Part shown: piece after piece, positions 17,247 through 25,128 of the stretch
How positions within the stretch are numbered: position 1 is the stretch's first letter
Layout of the letters: each line of letters opens with the position of its first letter
Origin: Hydrogenophaga sp.
GTDB taxonomy: Bacteria; Pseudomonadota; Gammaproteobacteria; Burkholderiales; Burkholderiaceae_C
Direction of reading: 5' to 3'
DNA: 64,000 bases
NCBI RefSeq assembly: GCF_019264445.1
Contig: NZ_JAHVAB010000059.1
Coordinates: 46,750 to 110,749 of the forward strand
Position numbers and translations under genes: made by a program
The notes under the pieces: generated by a model
Database searches by the model: none
What the model was told of the DNA's origin: nothing
What the model saw: the letters and a program-made list of their open reading frames with translations, nothing else

Positions 17247-17891
17247 ATGAAGATCGCCCTCATTGGTGCCACCGGTTTCGTGGGCAGCGCCGTGCTCACC
17301 GAACTGCTCTCACGCGGCCACGCCGTGACCGCCCTCGCCCGCCACCCCGGCAAGCTCGCCGCGCAAGCCGGCCTGCAAGTGGCGCAGGCCGACGTGAGCG
17401 ACGCCGCACAGGTGGCCGCCGCGGTGGCCGGCCACGACGCCGTGGTGAGTGCCTACAACCCCGGCTGGGGCGAGCCCGACATCCAGCGCCTCTTCGGCCT
17501 GGGTTACGAGGCCATCCTGGCCGGCACGAAGCAGGCCGGCGTGCAGCGCGTGCTGGCCGTGGGCGGCGCGGGCAGCCTGGAAGTGGCCCCCGGCCTGCAG
17601 CTGGTGGACACGCCGGAATTCCCGGCCGAATGGAAGGCCGGCGCGCTCGCCGCGCGCGACCTGTTGACCCGCCTGCGCACCGAGACCGCGCTGGACTGGA
17701 CCTTCATCTCGCCCCCGATTGCACTCGCCGCGGGCGAGCGCACCGGCCAGTACCGCGTGGGCGGCGACCAGTTGTTGCCTGGCGAAGGCAGCGCCCCGGC
17801 CGGCATTTCCGTGGCCGACCTGGCGGTGGCCATCGTCGACGAGGTGGAGACACCGCGGCACACGCGCCGGCGCTTCACCGTGGCGAACTGA
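17247..17891 (+). CDS. NmrA/SDR-like NAD(P)H-binding reductase
   Basis: Encodes 214 residues. The N-terminal MKIALIGATGFVGSAV is a glycine-rich Rossmann loop (GATGFVG at 7-13) and there is no SDR YxxxK catalytic pair, as in the NAD(P)H-binding NmrA/YwnB subgroup. AGGAG lies seven bases before the ATG. Relatives reduce flavins, quinones or small carbonyls, or act as redox sensors. The divergent LysR gene probably controls it, giving a two-gene stress or xenobiotic response unit. The substrate is unknown. Confidence 0.85.
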   Translation: MKIALIGATGFVGSAVLTELLSRGHAVTALARHPGKLAAQAGLQVAQADVSDAAQVAAAVAGHDAVVSAYNPGWGEPDIQRLFGLGYEAILAGTKQAGVQRVLAVGGAGSLEVAPGLQLVDTPEFPAEWKAGALAARDLLTRLRTETALDWTFISPPIALAAGERTGQYRVGGDQLLPGEGSAPAGISVADLAVAIVDEVETPRHTRRRFTVAN

Positions 17892-17908
17892 GTGCTGCGC
17901 GGCCGGTA

Positions 17909-18886
17909 TCAGCCCATCTGCAACACCAGCTTGCCCAGCGCCTCGCCGCGCTCCATGCGCAGCTGCGCGTCGGGCAAGCGGTCGAAGGGAAACACCTCGT
18001 CCACCAGCGGCACCACACGGCCATCGGCCAGCAGCGGCAGCAGGTCGCGCGCAAACGCGCGGGCGGCCGCCTCGCGGTGCTGCAGGGTGCGCAGCTTGGC
18101 GGACACGCCAAACAGCGTGAGCCGCTTCTTGTGCAGGGCCATCAAGTCGAGCTCGGGGTTCACCATGCCGTCGATGTAGCCCACGGTGGCCAGGCGGCCG
18201 CAAAAGGCCATGGCCTGCAGACACGCCGGAAACACCGAACCGCCCACGTTGTTCACCACCAGGTCCACGCCCTGGCCCCCGGTGGCTTCCAGCACCGCTG
18301 GCGCGAAATCGCCACTGCGCGTCTCGATGCCCACGTCAAGCCCGAGCTCGCGCAGGCGCGCGAGCTTGCTGGCCGAGCCCGAGGTGCCGATCACCCGCGC
18401 ACCGAGCGCCTTGGCCACCTGCAGCGCGCCCACACCCACGCCGGACGACACGCCGGTCACCAGCAACCATTCGCCCGCCAGCAGGCGGCCTTGGGCGATC
18501 AACATGTCGTGCACCGTGGAATACACGACCGTCGTGCAGGCCGCCTGCTCCCAGGGCATGCCGGCGGGCACGGGGTGCGCCTCGCCCGATGCCATGCAAC
18601 CCATGTCGGCAAAGGCGCCGTCGCAGCGGCCCATCACCCGGTCGCCCGGGGCGAACGCGGTGACGCCCTCCCCCACACCCACCACCTCGCCCGCGGCCTC
18701 GAAGCCGGCGGGCCTGGCGGGGCCGCCGGCCGCATGCAGGCCGTGGCCTGCAATGAACTCGCCCCGGTTGAGCGCGGCCGCACGGATGCGCACCAGCAGC
18801 TGCCCCGGTTGCGCCTGCGGCGTGGGCACCTCGCGCTGCTCCAGCAGCATGCGCCCAGCGCCGGTCTGTATCCACCACGACTTCAT
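17909..18886 (-). CDS. Zinc-independent quinone oxidoreductase-like alcohol dehydrogenase
   Basis: Encodes 325 residues of the medium-chain dehydrogenase family: GroES-like N domain (LVRIRAAALNRGEF) and a Rossmann domain with the nucleotide loop VTGVSSGVGVGALQVAKALGA at about 150-170. The structural-zinc cysteine cluster and catalytic zinc ligands are absent, so it belongs to the quinone reductase or enoyl reductase branch using NADPH. AGGAG supports the start. It follows a Bug receptor by eight bases and lies in the same minus-strand run as a CoA-transferase and an enoyl-CoA hydratase-like gene, suggesting reduction of an unsaturated intermediate. Confidence 0.85.
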   Translation of the reverse strand: MKSWWIQTGAGRMLLEQREVPTPQAQPGQLLVRIRAAALNRGEFIAGHGLHAAGGPARPAGFEAAGEVVGVGEGVTAFAPGDRVMGRCDGAFADMGCMASGEAHPVPAGMPWEQAACTTVVYSTVHDMLIAQGRLLAGEWLLVTGVSSGVGVGALQVAKALGARVIGTSGSASKLARLRELGLDVGIETRSGDFAPAVLEATGGQGVDLVVNNVGGSVFPACLQAMAFCGRLATVGYIDGMVNPELDLMALHKKRLTLFGVSAKLRTLQHREAAARAFARDLLPLLADGRVVPLVDEVFPFDRLPDAQLRMERGEALGKLVLQMG

Positions 18887-18894
18887 GCCCGCTC

Positions 18895-19866
18895 CTATTC
18901 CTTGGGGATCTTGGCGTCCTGGATGACGCGCTGCCAGCGCTCGATGTCGGCGCGCAGCTCGGCGCCGAAGGTGTCGCCGATGCTGGACTCGGCGTCGTAA
19001 CCCGCGTTGCGCAACTTGGCGAGCACCTCGGGGTCCTTCAGGATCTGTGCGGACAGCTGCTGCAGGCGCGCCACCACCGGCTGAGGCGTGGCGGCGGGCG
19101 CCATCACGCCGTACCACACCGCATAGGGCGGCGAGACCACGCCCACCTCGGTCAGTGTGGGGATGTCGGGCGCGTGCGTCGAGCGCTTGCCGCCCGTGAT
19201 GGCCAGGCCATTGAGCTTGCCCGACTGCAGGTAGACCATCATGGGCGTGAGCGTGGAGATGATGAAGTCGACCTGCCCGCCCACGGCATCCGCCATGGCG
19301 GGGGCCGAACCGCGGTAAGGGATGTTGTTGAACTTCGCGCCAGAACGCAGGGCCATCAGTTGACCAAACAGGTGGGGGCCCGTGCCCACACCGGGCGATG
19401 CGTAGTTCAGTGCCCGGGTGCGGCCGAGTGCCAGCAGTTCCTGCACCGACTTCACCGGCAGCGACGGATGCGCCGCAATGGCCACCGGCGTGCTCGCCAC
19501 CTTGGCGATGGGCACGAAGTCCTTGAGCGAGTCGTACCGGATGTTCTGGAACATGACCGGGTTGGTGGCCAGGAACTCGTTGCCGAACAGCAGCGTGTGG
19601 CCGTCGGCCGGGCCGCGCGCCACCAGCTCGGCACCGATGTTGCCCGATGCACCGGGCTTGTTTTCGATCACCACCGGCTGCCCCAGCAGGGACGAGAGCT
19701 TGTCGCCGTAGGTGCGCGCAGCCACGTCGGCACCCCCACCCGCCGAGAACGGCACCACCAGCTTGATGGGCCGATCCGGCCAGGTCTGTGCGGTGGCGCT
19801 GCTCGCTAGCAACACCGCAGCGCAGCACAACGTGGCGCGCCACACGCGAGAAAAAGAACGCTTCAT
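18895..19866 (-). CDS. Bug/TctC-family periplasmic solute-binding protein (CoA-transferase locus)
   Basis: Encodes 323 residues with a signal peptide ending near ATA26-QTWP. The mature N terminus TWPDRPIKLVVPFSAGGGAD and the GPADGHTLLFG motif are family hallmarks, and AGGAGA precedes the start. It sits between a family III CoA-transferase gene and an oxidoreductase gene, so the ligand may be the carboxylate that is activated by CoA transfer. As with the other two receptors in the window, no TctA/TctB subunits are encoded nearby. Confidence 0.9.
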   Translation of the reverse strand: MKRSFSRVWRATLCCAAVLLASSATAQTWPDRPIKLVVPFSAGGGADVAARTYGDKLSSLLGQPVVIENKPGASGNIGAELVARGPADGHTLLFGNEFLATNPVMFQNIRYDSLKDFVPIAKVASTPVAIAAHPSLPVKSVQELLALGRTRALNYASPGVGTGPHLFGQLMALRSGAKFNNIPYRGSAPAMADAVGGQVDFIISTLTPMMVYLQSGKLNGLAITGGKRSTHAPDIPTLTEVGVVSPPYAVWYGVMAPAATPQPVVARLQQLSAQILKDPEVLAKLRNAGYDAESSIGDTFGAELRADIERWQRVIQDAKIPKE

Positions 19867-19919
19867 GGTTTGTCTCCTGTTGATATGAGAAGGGGTGCTC
19901 TGCGGCACCCTTCGCCGCA

Positions 19920-21116
19920 CTAGACCACTCCCGCCGCCCGCAACGCCTGAATCTCGCGCTCGTCCAGCCCGGCTTCGCGCAGCACTTCGTCGGTGTGCTC
20001 GCCACAATCCGGCGCCGCGGTGCGCACTTCGGCAGGCGTGCGCTCCAGCCGCACTGGCTGCGTGATGAAGGTGCACAGCCGCCCGCTGCTCGCGCGCGCC
20101 TGCGCCGTCATGGCCATGTGCCGGACCTGCGGGTCCTCGAACACTTCGGGGATGGTGTAAACGGGTCCGGCCGGCACGCCGGCGCGGTTGAGCACGTCGA
20201 CCCAGTGCGCCACGGTGGCGTGGGCAAACACCTGCTCGATCGCTTCCGAGAGGGCGGCACGGTTGGCCACACGGTCGGCGTCGGTGGCGTAGCGGGGGTC
20301 GGCCAGCCATTCGGGCTTGCCCAGCGCTTCGCAGAAGCGCCGCCAGTTGCCGCCACCGGCCGCGCCGATGTTGAGCGAGCCATCCAGCGCGCGGTACAGG
20401 CCCATGGGGCTGGCGGTGGGGTGGTCGTTGCCGGCTTGCGTGGGGGTGGCGCCTTCATTGAGGTAGCGCGCGGCCTGGAAGTCCATCATGGCCACGAGCG
20501 CGTGCAGCAGCGAGGCATGCACCCACTGGCCGTGGCCGGAGCGCTCGCGCTCGAACAGGGCCGCGAAGATGCCCAGCGCCAGGTACAGGCCCGCGCTGGA
20601 ATCGGCCACCGCAATGCCGGCGCGCACTGGCCCCTGGCCCGGCAGGCCCGTGACCGACATCAGGCCGCCCATGCCCTGGATGACCTGGTCAAAACCGGGG
20701 CGTTTGGCGTACGGCCCGTCCTGCCCGTAGCCAGAGATGCTGGCGAGGATCACGCGCGGGTTGATGGCGCGCAGGGACTCGTAGTCGAGCCCCAGGCGAT
20801 GCTTCACGTCGGGGCGCCAGTTTTCCACCACCACATCGGCGGTCTTCACCAGCTCGCGGAAGACGGCCAGGCCTTCGGGCTTCTTGAGGTTGAGCGTGAG
20901 CGAGCGCTTGTTGCGGTTGAGGTTCTGGAAGTCGCCACCCTCGCGGTTGTCCACGAACATGTTGTCGTTGGCGTCGATGCCCGGTGGCGGCTCCACGCGG
21001 ATCACGTCGGCGCCGAAGTCCGCGAGCATGCGCACGCAGGTGGGCCCGGCGCGCACGCGGGAAAGGTCGAGAACGCGCAGGGAAGCGAGGGCCTGGCCGC
21101 TGGGCATCGTGTGCAT
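19920..21116 (-). CDS. Family III (CaiB/BaiF) CoA-transferase
   Basis: Encodes 398 residues. The N-terminal LRVLDLSRVRAGPTCVRMLADFGADVIRVE and the nucleophilic aspartate D143 in PGFDQ (KRPGFDQVIQGMGG) identify the family, which moves CoA between carboxylic acids through mixed-anhydride intermediates. The ATG at 21116 lies one base after the stop of the enoyl-CoA hydratase-like gene. The genes probably form an operon that activates a carboxylic acid to its CoA ester in the cytoplasm, after uptake aided by the downstream Bug receptor. The acid is not identifiable. Confidence 0.9.
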   Translation of the reverse strand: MHTMPSGQALASLRVLDLSRVRAGPTCVRMLADFGADVIRVEPPPGIDANDNMFVDNREGGDFQNLNRNKRSLTLNLKKPEGLAVFRELVKTADVVVENWRPDVKHRLGLDYESLRAINPRVILASISGYGQDGPYAKRPGFDQVIQGMGGLMSVTGLPGQGPVRAGIAVADSSAGLYLALGIFAALFERERSGHGQWVHASLLHALVAMMDFQAARYLNEGATPTQAGNDHPTASPMGLYRALDGSLNIGAAGGGNWRRFCEALGKPEWLADPRYATDADRVANRAALSEAIEQVFAHATVAHWVDVLNRAGVPAGPVYTIPEVFEDPQVRHMAMTAQARASSGRLCTFITQPVRLERTPAEVRTAAPDCGEHTDEVLREAGLDEREIQALRAAGVV

Positions 21117-21117
21117 G

Positions 21118-21894
21118 TCAGTGCCCCTTCCAGACGGGTGCGCGCCGCTCGGCCATGGCGCGCCGGCCTTCGGCAAAGTCATCGCTGTCGCGCGTGGCCT
21201 GGGCGCGTGCCTGCAGGCGCCCGAGGTCGAACTCGCCCCGCGCCAGTTCGTTGAGCGAATGCTTGAGCGTGGTGAGCGCCAACGGTGCCAGGGCTGCCAC
21301 CTGGTGTGCGAGTTGCGTGACGCGCTCCTGCAGCAAGGCCGCTGGCAGCAGCTCCTGCACATAGCCCATGCGCAGCAAGGCTGCGTCGTCCACCGGCTGT
21401 GCCGTGAGGAAGAGCCGCTTGGTCGCGCTCACGCCCAGGCGCGACACATAGCGCACCAGCCCGCTGGGGTAGTAGTGCAAGCCCAGCGCGGCCGCCGGCA
21501 TGCGCGCCACGATGCCCTCGGCACCGAGCGCGATGTCGCAGGCGAGCACGAGGTCGGTGGCGCCACCGTACACGCTGCCATTGAGCGCGCACAGCGTCAC
21601 CGGTCGCAGCCGCTCCAGTGCCTGCACCACCTGCTCGAAGTCCACGCTGGGCGCGGCGGCGTCGAAGTCTTCCACGTTGTAGCCGGCACTGAACACCGGC
21701 CGCTCGGGCAGCACAACCGCGCTGAGCACGACCACGCGGATGGTGGGGTCGGCCTCGATGCGCTCGAACGCGGCCATCAGCGCAGCGAGGTCTTCGTTCT
21801 GCAAGCGGTTGCGGTGCTGCGGCCGCTGCAGGGTGATGCGGGCGAGGCCGCCTTCGATGTGAAGGCTGGGCGGAGCAGATGCGGTGTCGGTCAT
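21118..21894 (-). CDS. Enoyl-CoA hydratase/isomerase family protein with altered active site
   Basis: Encodes 258 residues of the crotonase fold. The oxyanion hole is formed by FSAGYN (A70-G71) and the VYGGATD segment (G110-G111). Hydratases use two glutamates; here the first position aligns with D114 and the second falls in the RMPAAALG segment, where no glutamate is present. The enzyme may therefore be an isomerase, hydrolase or other crotonase rather than a simple hydratase. The chosen ATG gives the standard N terminus; an upstream ATG at 21963 would run through the probable IclR operator. It is divergent from the IclR gene and starts the CoA-transferase operon. Confidence 0.82.
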   Translation of the reverse strand: MTDTASAPPSLHIEGGLARITLQRPQHRNRLQNEDLAALMAAFERIEADPTIRVVVLSAVVLPERPVFSAGYNVEDFDAAAPSVDFEQVVQALERLRPVTLCALNGSVYGGATDLVLACDIALGAEGIVARMPAAALGLHYYPSGLVRYVSRLGVSATKRLFLTAQPVDDAALLRMGYVQELLPAALLQERVTQLAHQVAALAPLALTTLKHSLNELARGEFDLGRLQARAQATRDSDDFAEGRRAMAERRAPVWKGH

Positions 21895-21948
21895 GCGGCC
21901 AGCATAGGGATGCCCCCCATGCCGGCATAGACCAGCGCGGCTCAAAAT

Positions 21949-21977
21949 CACATTCATGATCAAGCATCAGGAATGTG
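21949..21977. promoter_or_regulatory. CACATTC/GAATGTG operator next to the IclR start
   Basis: A perfect seven-base inverted repeat, CACATTC (21949-21955) and GAATGTG (21971-21977), is separated by 15 bases and ends one base before the IclR ATG. It lies between divergent genes, so an IclR dimer or tetramer bound here could repress itself and control the CoA-transferase operon. The evidence is symmetry plus position. Confidence 0.5.
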
Positions 21978-21978
21978 A

Positions 21979-22728
21979 ATGGCCAACCCCTCGGTGAAGT
22001 CGGCCCTGCGCGCCATGGAGTTGCTGGCCTTCTTTGCGGAATGGCGCCGGCCCGCCAGCGTGAAGGAGGTGTCGCAAACGCTGGGCTACCCGCAGTCGAG
22101 CACCTCGGTGTTGCTGCGCACGCTGGCCGATGCGGGCTACTTCGATCACGACGCGCGCACGGGCATGTACATCCCGGGCATGCGGTTGTTGCTGGCCACC
22201 GAGTGGATCGGCGAGCAGATGTTGTCCGAACGCAGCCTGCTGCGGCTCATGCAGCAGGTGCACGCGCAAACCGGCCACACGGTGATGATTGGCGCGCAGC
22301 AGGGTCTGCACGTGTGCTACCTGCATGTGCTGCAGGCCACGCGGACGGAGCACTTCACGGCCAAGATCGGCTCGCTGCGCCCGCTGTTTCGCAGCGCCAC
22401 CGGCAAGATGCTGCTGACCCTCAAGCCCGAGCGCGAGATCGGCCTGCTGCTGCGGCGGGCCAACGCAATGGACGCGGCCATCGTGCCCCCGCTGGCGCTG
22501 GAAGACGTACTGGCCGCACGCGAGGTCACGCGCCGCCAGGGCTACGCCATGTCCAACGGCACGTCGGTGCCCGGCGCCACGGCGCTGGCCATCCTGCTGC
22601 CGGTGCCGCGGGGCGTCAAACCCATGACGCTGAGCATCGGCGGCCCCATCAAGGACATCGTGGACGACCAGCCACGGCTGCTGGCCCTGCTCCAGGAAGC
22701 TGTGTCGCCCTTGCGGGCGGTGGGTTGA
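21979..22728 (+). CDS. IclR-family transcriptional regulator
   Basis: Encodes 249 residues. The N-terminal winged HTH (SVKEVSQTLGYPQSSTSVLL, about residues 22-50) is followed by the IclR effector domain with its GHTVMIGAQQGLHV strand and a FRSATGKMLL segment. It is divergent from the crotonase and CoA-transferase operon and converges with the acetoacetyl-CoA synthetase gene, which starts directly after its stop on the other strand. The probable role is pathway-specific control of the divergent operon in response to an acid or CoA intermediate. Confidence 0.9.
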   Translation: MANPSVKSALRAMELLAFFAEWRRPASVKEVSQTLGYPQSSTSVLLRTLADAGYFDHDARTGMYIPGMRLLLATEWIGEQMLSERSLLRLMQQVHAQTGHTVMIGAQQGLHVCYLHVLQATRTEHFTAKIGSLRPLFRSATGKMLLTLKPEREIGLLLRRANAMDAAIVPPLALEDVLAAREVTRRQGYAMSNGTSVPGATALAILLPVPRGVKPMTLSIGGPIKDIVDDQPRLLALLQEAVSPLRAVG

Positions 22729-25002
22729 CTATGCCGTGGCGCGCTGGCGCGCGAACGCCACGTACCAGTCGAGGCAGCCCGGGTTGGCCATGGCTTCACG
22801 GTTGATGACCTTTTCCAGCGGCTGGCCCAGCAGCAGCTTCTTGATCGGCAGCTCCTGCTTCTTGCCCGAGAGCGTGCGCGGGATCTCCGCCACCTGAAAG
22901 ATGCCGTTGGGGATGAAGCGCGGCGACAGCGCGGTCTTGATGCGGTCGTTGATGCGGGCCTTGAGCGCATCGTCCAGCGCCACGCCTTCGCGCAGCACCA
23001 CGAACAGCGGCATGTCGCTCTCGCGGCCGAGGTACTCCAGGTCTACCACCATCGAATCCAGCACCTCGGGCAGCGCCTCCACCGCGCTGTAGAGCTCGCT
23101 GGTGCCCATGCGCAGGCCGTGGCGGTTGATGGTGGCGTCGGAGCGGCCGTAGATCACGCACGAGCCATCGGCATGAATGCGCAGCCAGTCGCCATGGCGC
23201 CAGACGGCGCCGGCTGGCGCGTCAAGGTCACCGCCTCCGGGTTTGCGACCCTTGCCTGGCGGATACGTGTCGAAGTAGCTGCCGAGCAGGCGCTGGTGGT
23301 TCACGTCGCCCACGAAGTACAGCGGCATGGACGGAATGGGCTGCGCGCACACCAGCTCGCCCACCTCGTCGATCACCGGCTGGCCCTGCTCGTTCCACGA
23401 CTCCACTGCGCAGCCCAGCAGGCGGCACTGCATGCGCCCCGGGGTTTGCGGGAGTTCGCGGTTGCCGCCGATGAAGGCGCCGGCGAAGTCGGTGCCGCCG
23501 GAAATGTTGCACCACCAGATGTCGCCCCCACGCTGCGCCGCTGCGCGGGTCGCTGCGCCCAGAGAGGGCTGATGGAGGCTCCGTTCGGGCTGAGCCTGTC
23601 GAAGCCCTGCTCCCGCGAGCCCTTCGACAGGCTCAGGGCGAACGGTGGTGGGCTCAGCCAGAACGGGCATTGCGTCTGCCGGGACGGGCGTGGCGTCTGC
23701 CGGGACGGGCGTGGGCTCGGGGCGGGTGGCATGCAGGCGGCGGAACTGTTCGGTGCCCCAGTTCTGCGCGTCTTCGGACAGCGGTGAACCAGTGGTGCCC
23801 AGCGCGCGCACGGCCGACAGGTCGCCGCAGGTCGACAGGTCCACGCCCGCCTTGAGGCAGTTGGCAAAGAAGGCCGCGCCGGCGCCGAAGAAGGTCACGC
23901 CCTCTTCGGCCGCGAAGCGCCACAGGGTCGTCCAGTCGGGCTTGTCTTTGGTGCCGCCGGGGTTGCCGTCGTAAATCACGCAGGTGGTGCCGTTGAGCAG
24001 GCCGCTGGTCTGCGCGTTCCACATCACCCAGCCGGTGGAGCTGTACCAGTGGTAACGCTCGCCCCAGCTGTTGGAGTGGTAGCTGCAGCCGATGTCGTTG
24101 TGCAGGCTTTTGAGCGCCAGGCCCACGATGACGGTGCCGCCGTGGCCGTGCACGATGGGCTTGGGCAGGCCGGTGGTGCCGCTGGAATAGACGATCCACA
24201 GCGGGTGGTCGAACGGCAACCACACGGGTTCGAAGGCGGCGGTGGCGGCGTCGTCGCGCGCGGTGGCCGCGGCAAACGCGGTGCAGGGCGCAGCGGCCAG
24301 CAAGGCCTCGGCCTGCGCCGCTTCGCCCTCGGCCAGGTTGGTGTGCAGCAGCACGTGGCGCACCGTGGGCAGCGCGGCGCGCAGCTCGGCCACCACGGCC
24401 AGGCGGTTGTGGTCGCGCCCGCCGTAGCTCACGCCGTCGCAGGCAATGAGCACCACCGGCTCGATCTGGCGGAAGCGGTCGAGCACGGCGTTGGTGCCCA
24501 TGTCGGGCGCGCAGATGCTCCACACCGCGCCCAGCGACACGGTGGCCAGAAACGCCACCATCGCTTCAGGAATGTTGGGCAGGTAGGCCGCGACACGGTC
24601 GCCCGGCTGCACGCCTTGCGCCTGCAGGTGCTGCGCGAGCGATGCCACCTGGCGGCGCAGCTCGGGCCAGCTCAGCTCGACGCGGCGGCCTTTTTCGTTG
24701 CGGCTGACCACGGCTGAAAAGCCCGCTGCGTGCGCGGGCTGCACATGGCGAAACACCTGCTGCGCGTAGTTGACGCGCGCGCCGCTGAACCAGGTGGCAC
24801 CGGGCATCACGTTGTGCGTGAGCACGGTGGTGTGCGGCGTGGGCGACTGCATCTCGAAGTAATCCCAGATGCTTTGCCAGAAGCCGTCGAGGTCGGTGGT
24901 GGACCAACGCCACAGGGCGTCGTAGTCGTCAAAGCGCAGGCCGCGCTTCTCGGCAAGCCAAGCCTGGTAGAGGCGGATCTGGGGCACGTACGGAGCGGTC
25001 AT
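22729..25002 (-). CDS. aacS: Acetoacetyl-CoA synthetase with in-frame repeat insertion
   Basis: Encodes 757 residues, about 100 more than usual for acetoacetate-CoA ligases (about 650). The adenylate-forming core is intact: YSSGTTGLPKP at 272-282, the LGTTGSPLS region near 401, SGGTD at 501-505 and the C-terminal LSGKKQELPIKK lysine region. Residues about 425-491 are a Pro/Ala/Glu-rich stretch with no counterpart in the family. They are encoded by DNA containing a 21-base tandem repeat and a long inverted repeat, yet the frame stays open. The enzyme activates acetoacetate to acetoacetyl-CoA in ketone-body or polyhydroxybutyrate metabolism. Confidence 0.9.
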   Translation of the reverse strand: MTAPYVPQIRLYQAWLAEKRGLRFDDYDALWRWSTTDLDGFWQSIWDYFEMQSPTPHTTVLTHNVMPGATWFSGARVNYAQQVFRHVQPAHAAGFSAVVSRNEKGRRVELSWPELRRQVASLAQHLQAQGVQPGDRVAAYLPNIPEAMVAFLATVSLGAVWSICAPDMGTNAVLDRFRQIEPVVLIACDGVSYGGRDHNRLAVVAELRAALPTVRHVLLHTNLAEGEAAQAEALLAAAPCTAFAAATARDDAATAAFEPVWLPFDHPLWIVYSSGTTGLPKPIVHGHGGTVIVGLALKSLHNDIGCSYHSNSWGERYHWYSSTGWVMWNAQTSGLLNGTTCVIYDGNPGGTKDKPDWTTLWRFAAEEGVTFFGAGAAFFANCLKAGVDLSTCGDLSAVRALGTTGSPLSEDAQNWGTEQFRRLHATRPEPTPVPADATPVPADAMPVLAEPTTVRPEPVEGLAGAGLRQAQPERSLHQPSLGAATRAAAQRGGDIWWCNISGGTDFAGAFIGGNRELPQTPGRMQCRLLGCAVESWNEQGQPVIDEVGELVCAQPIPSMPLYFVGDVNHQRLLGSYFDTYPPGKGRKPGGGDLDAPAGAVWRHGDWLRIHADGSCVIYGRSDATINRHGLRMGTSELYSAVEALPEVLDSMVVDLEYLGRESDMPLFVVLREGVALDDALKARINDRIKTALSPRFIPNGIFQVAEIPRTLSGKKQELPIKKLLLGQPLEKVINREAMANPGCLDWYVAFARQRATA
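23583..23643. repeat. REP-like long inverted repeat inside aacS
   Basis: CTGAGCCTGTCGAAG (23590-23604) and its exact reverse complement CTTCGACAGGCTCAG (23622-23636) are separated by 17 bases, and the outer GTTCGG and CGAAC ends extend the symmetry to 23583-23643. This CTTCGACAGGCTCAG element is a palindrome that recurs between genes in many high-GC proteobacteria. Here it is read through in frame as part of the aacS insertion. Confidence 0.75.
23672..23713. repeat. Two perfect 21-base tandem repeats inside aacS
   Basis: The 21-base unit GCGTCTGCCGGGACGGGCG plus TG is repeated exactly at 23672-23692 and 23693-23713, with a degenerate third copy just before it. On the coding strand it gives the heptapeptide repeat PVPADAT/PVPADAM. 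A multiple-of-three unit keeps the frame open whatever the copy number, so this site may vary between strains. Confidence 0.85.
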
Positions 25003-25044
25003 GCGGCGAGCTTAGACCGCCGCCGCGCGCTGGCTGCCTAGGGT

Positions 25045-25081
25045 TTGCACGGTTGTACAAGATTCGGGCGCGCCCGTTCAA
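25045..25081. promoter_or_regulatory. Shared operator upstream of the SMP-30 gene
   Basis: TTGCAC-GGTT-GTACAA (25045-25060) is a near-perfect 6-4-6 dyad, followed after 15 bases by GTTCAA (25076-25081). The same arrangement, with the same 15-base gap, stands upstream of the TetR gene at 26209-26245. Shared pattern and spacing suggest that both genes answer to one regulator, most simply the TetR protein itself. Confidence 0.6.
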
Positions 25082-25128
25082 TGGCCTGCAGCGGCCCACC
25101 CGGCGGACCGCCCCACCGGAGATGCGCC

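Noticed and set aside
22729..25002. aacS as a pseudogene because of its repeat insertion
   Set aside because: The frame is open throughout and all adenylate-forming motifs on both sides are intact, so the gene probably encodes an elongated protein.
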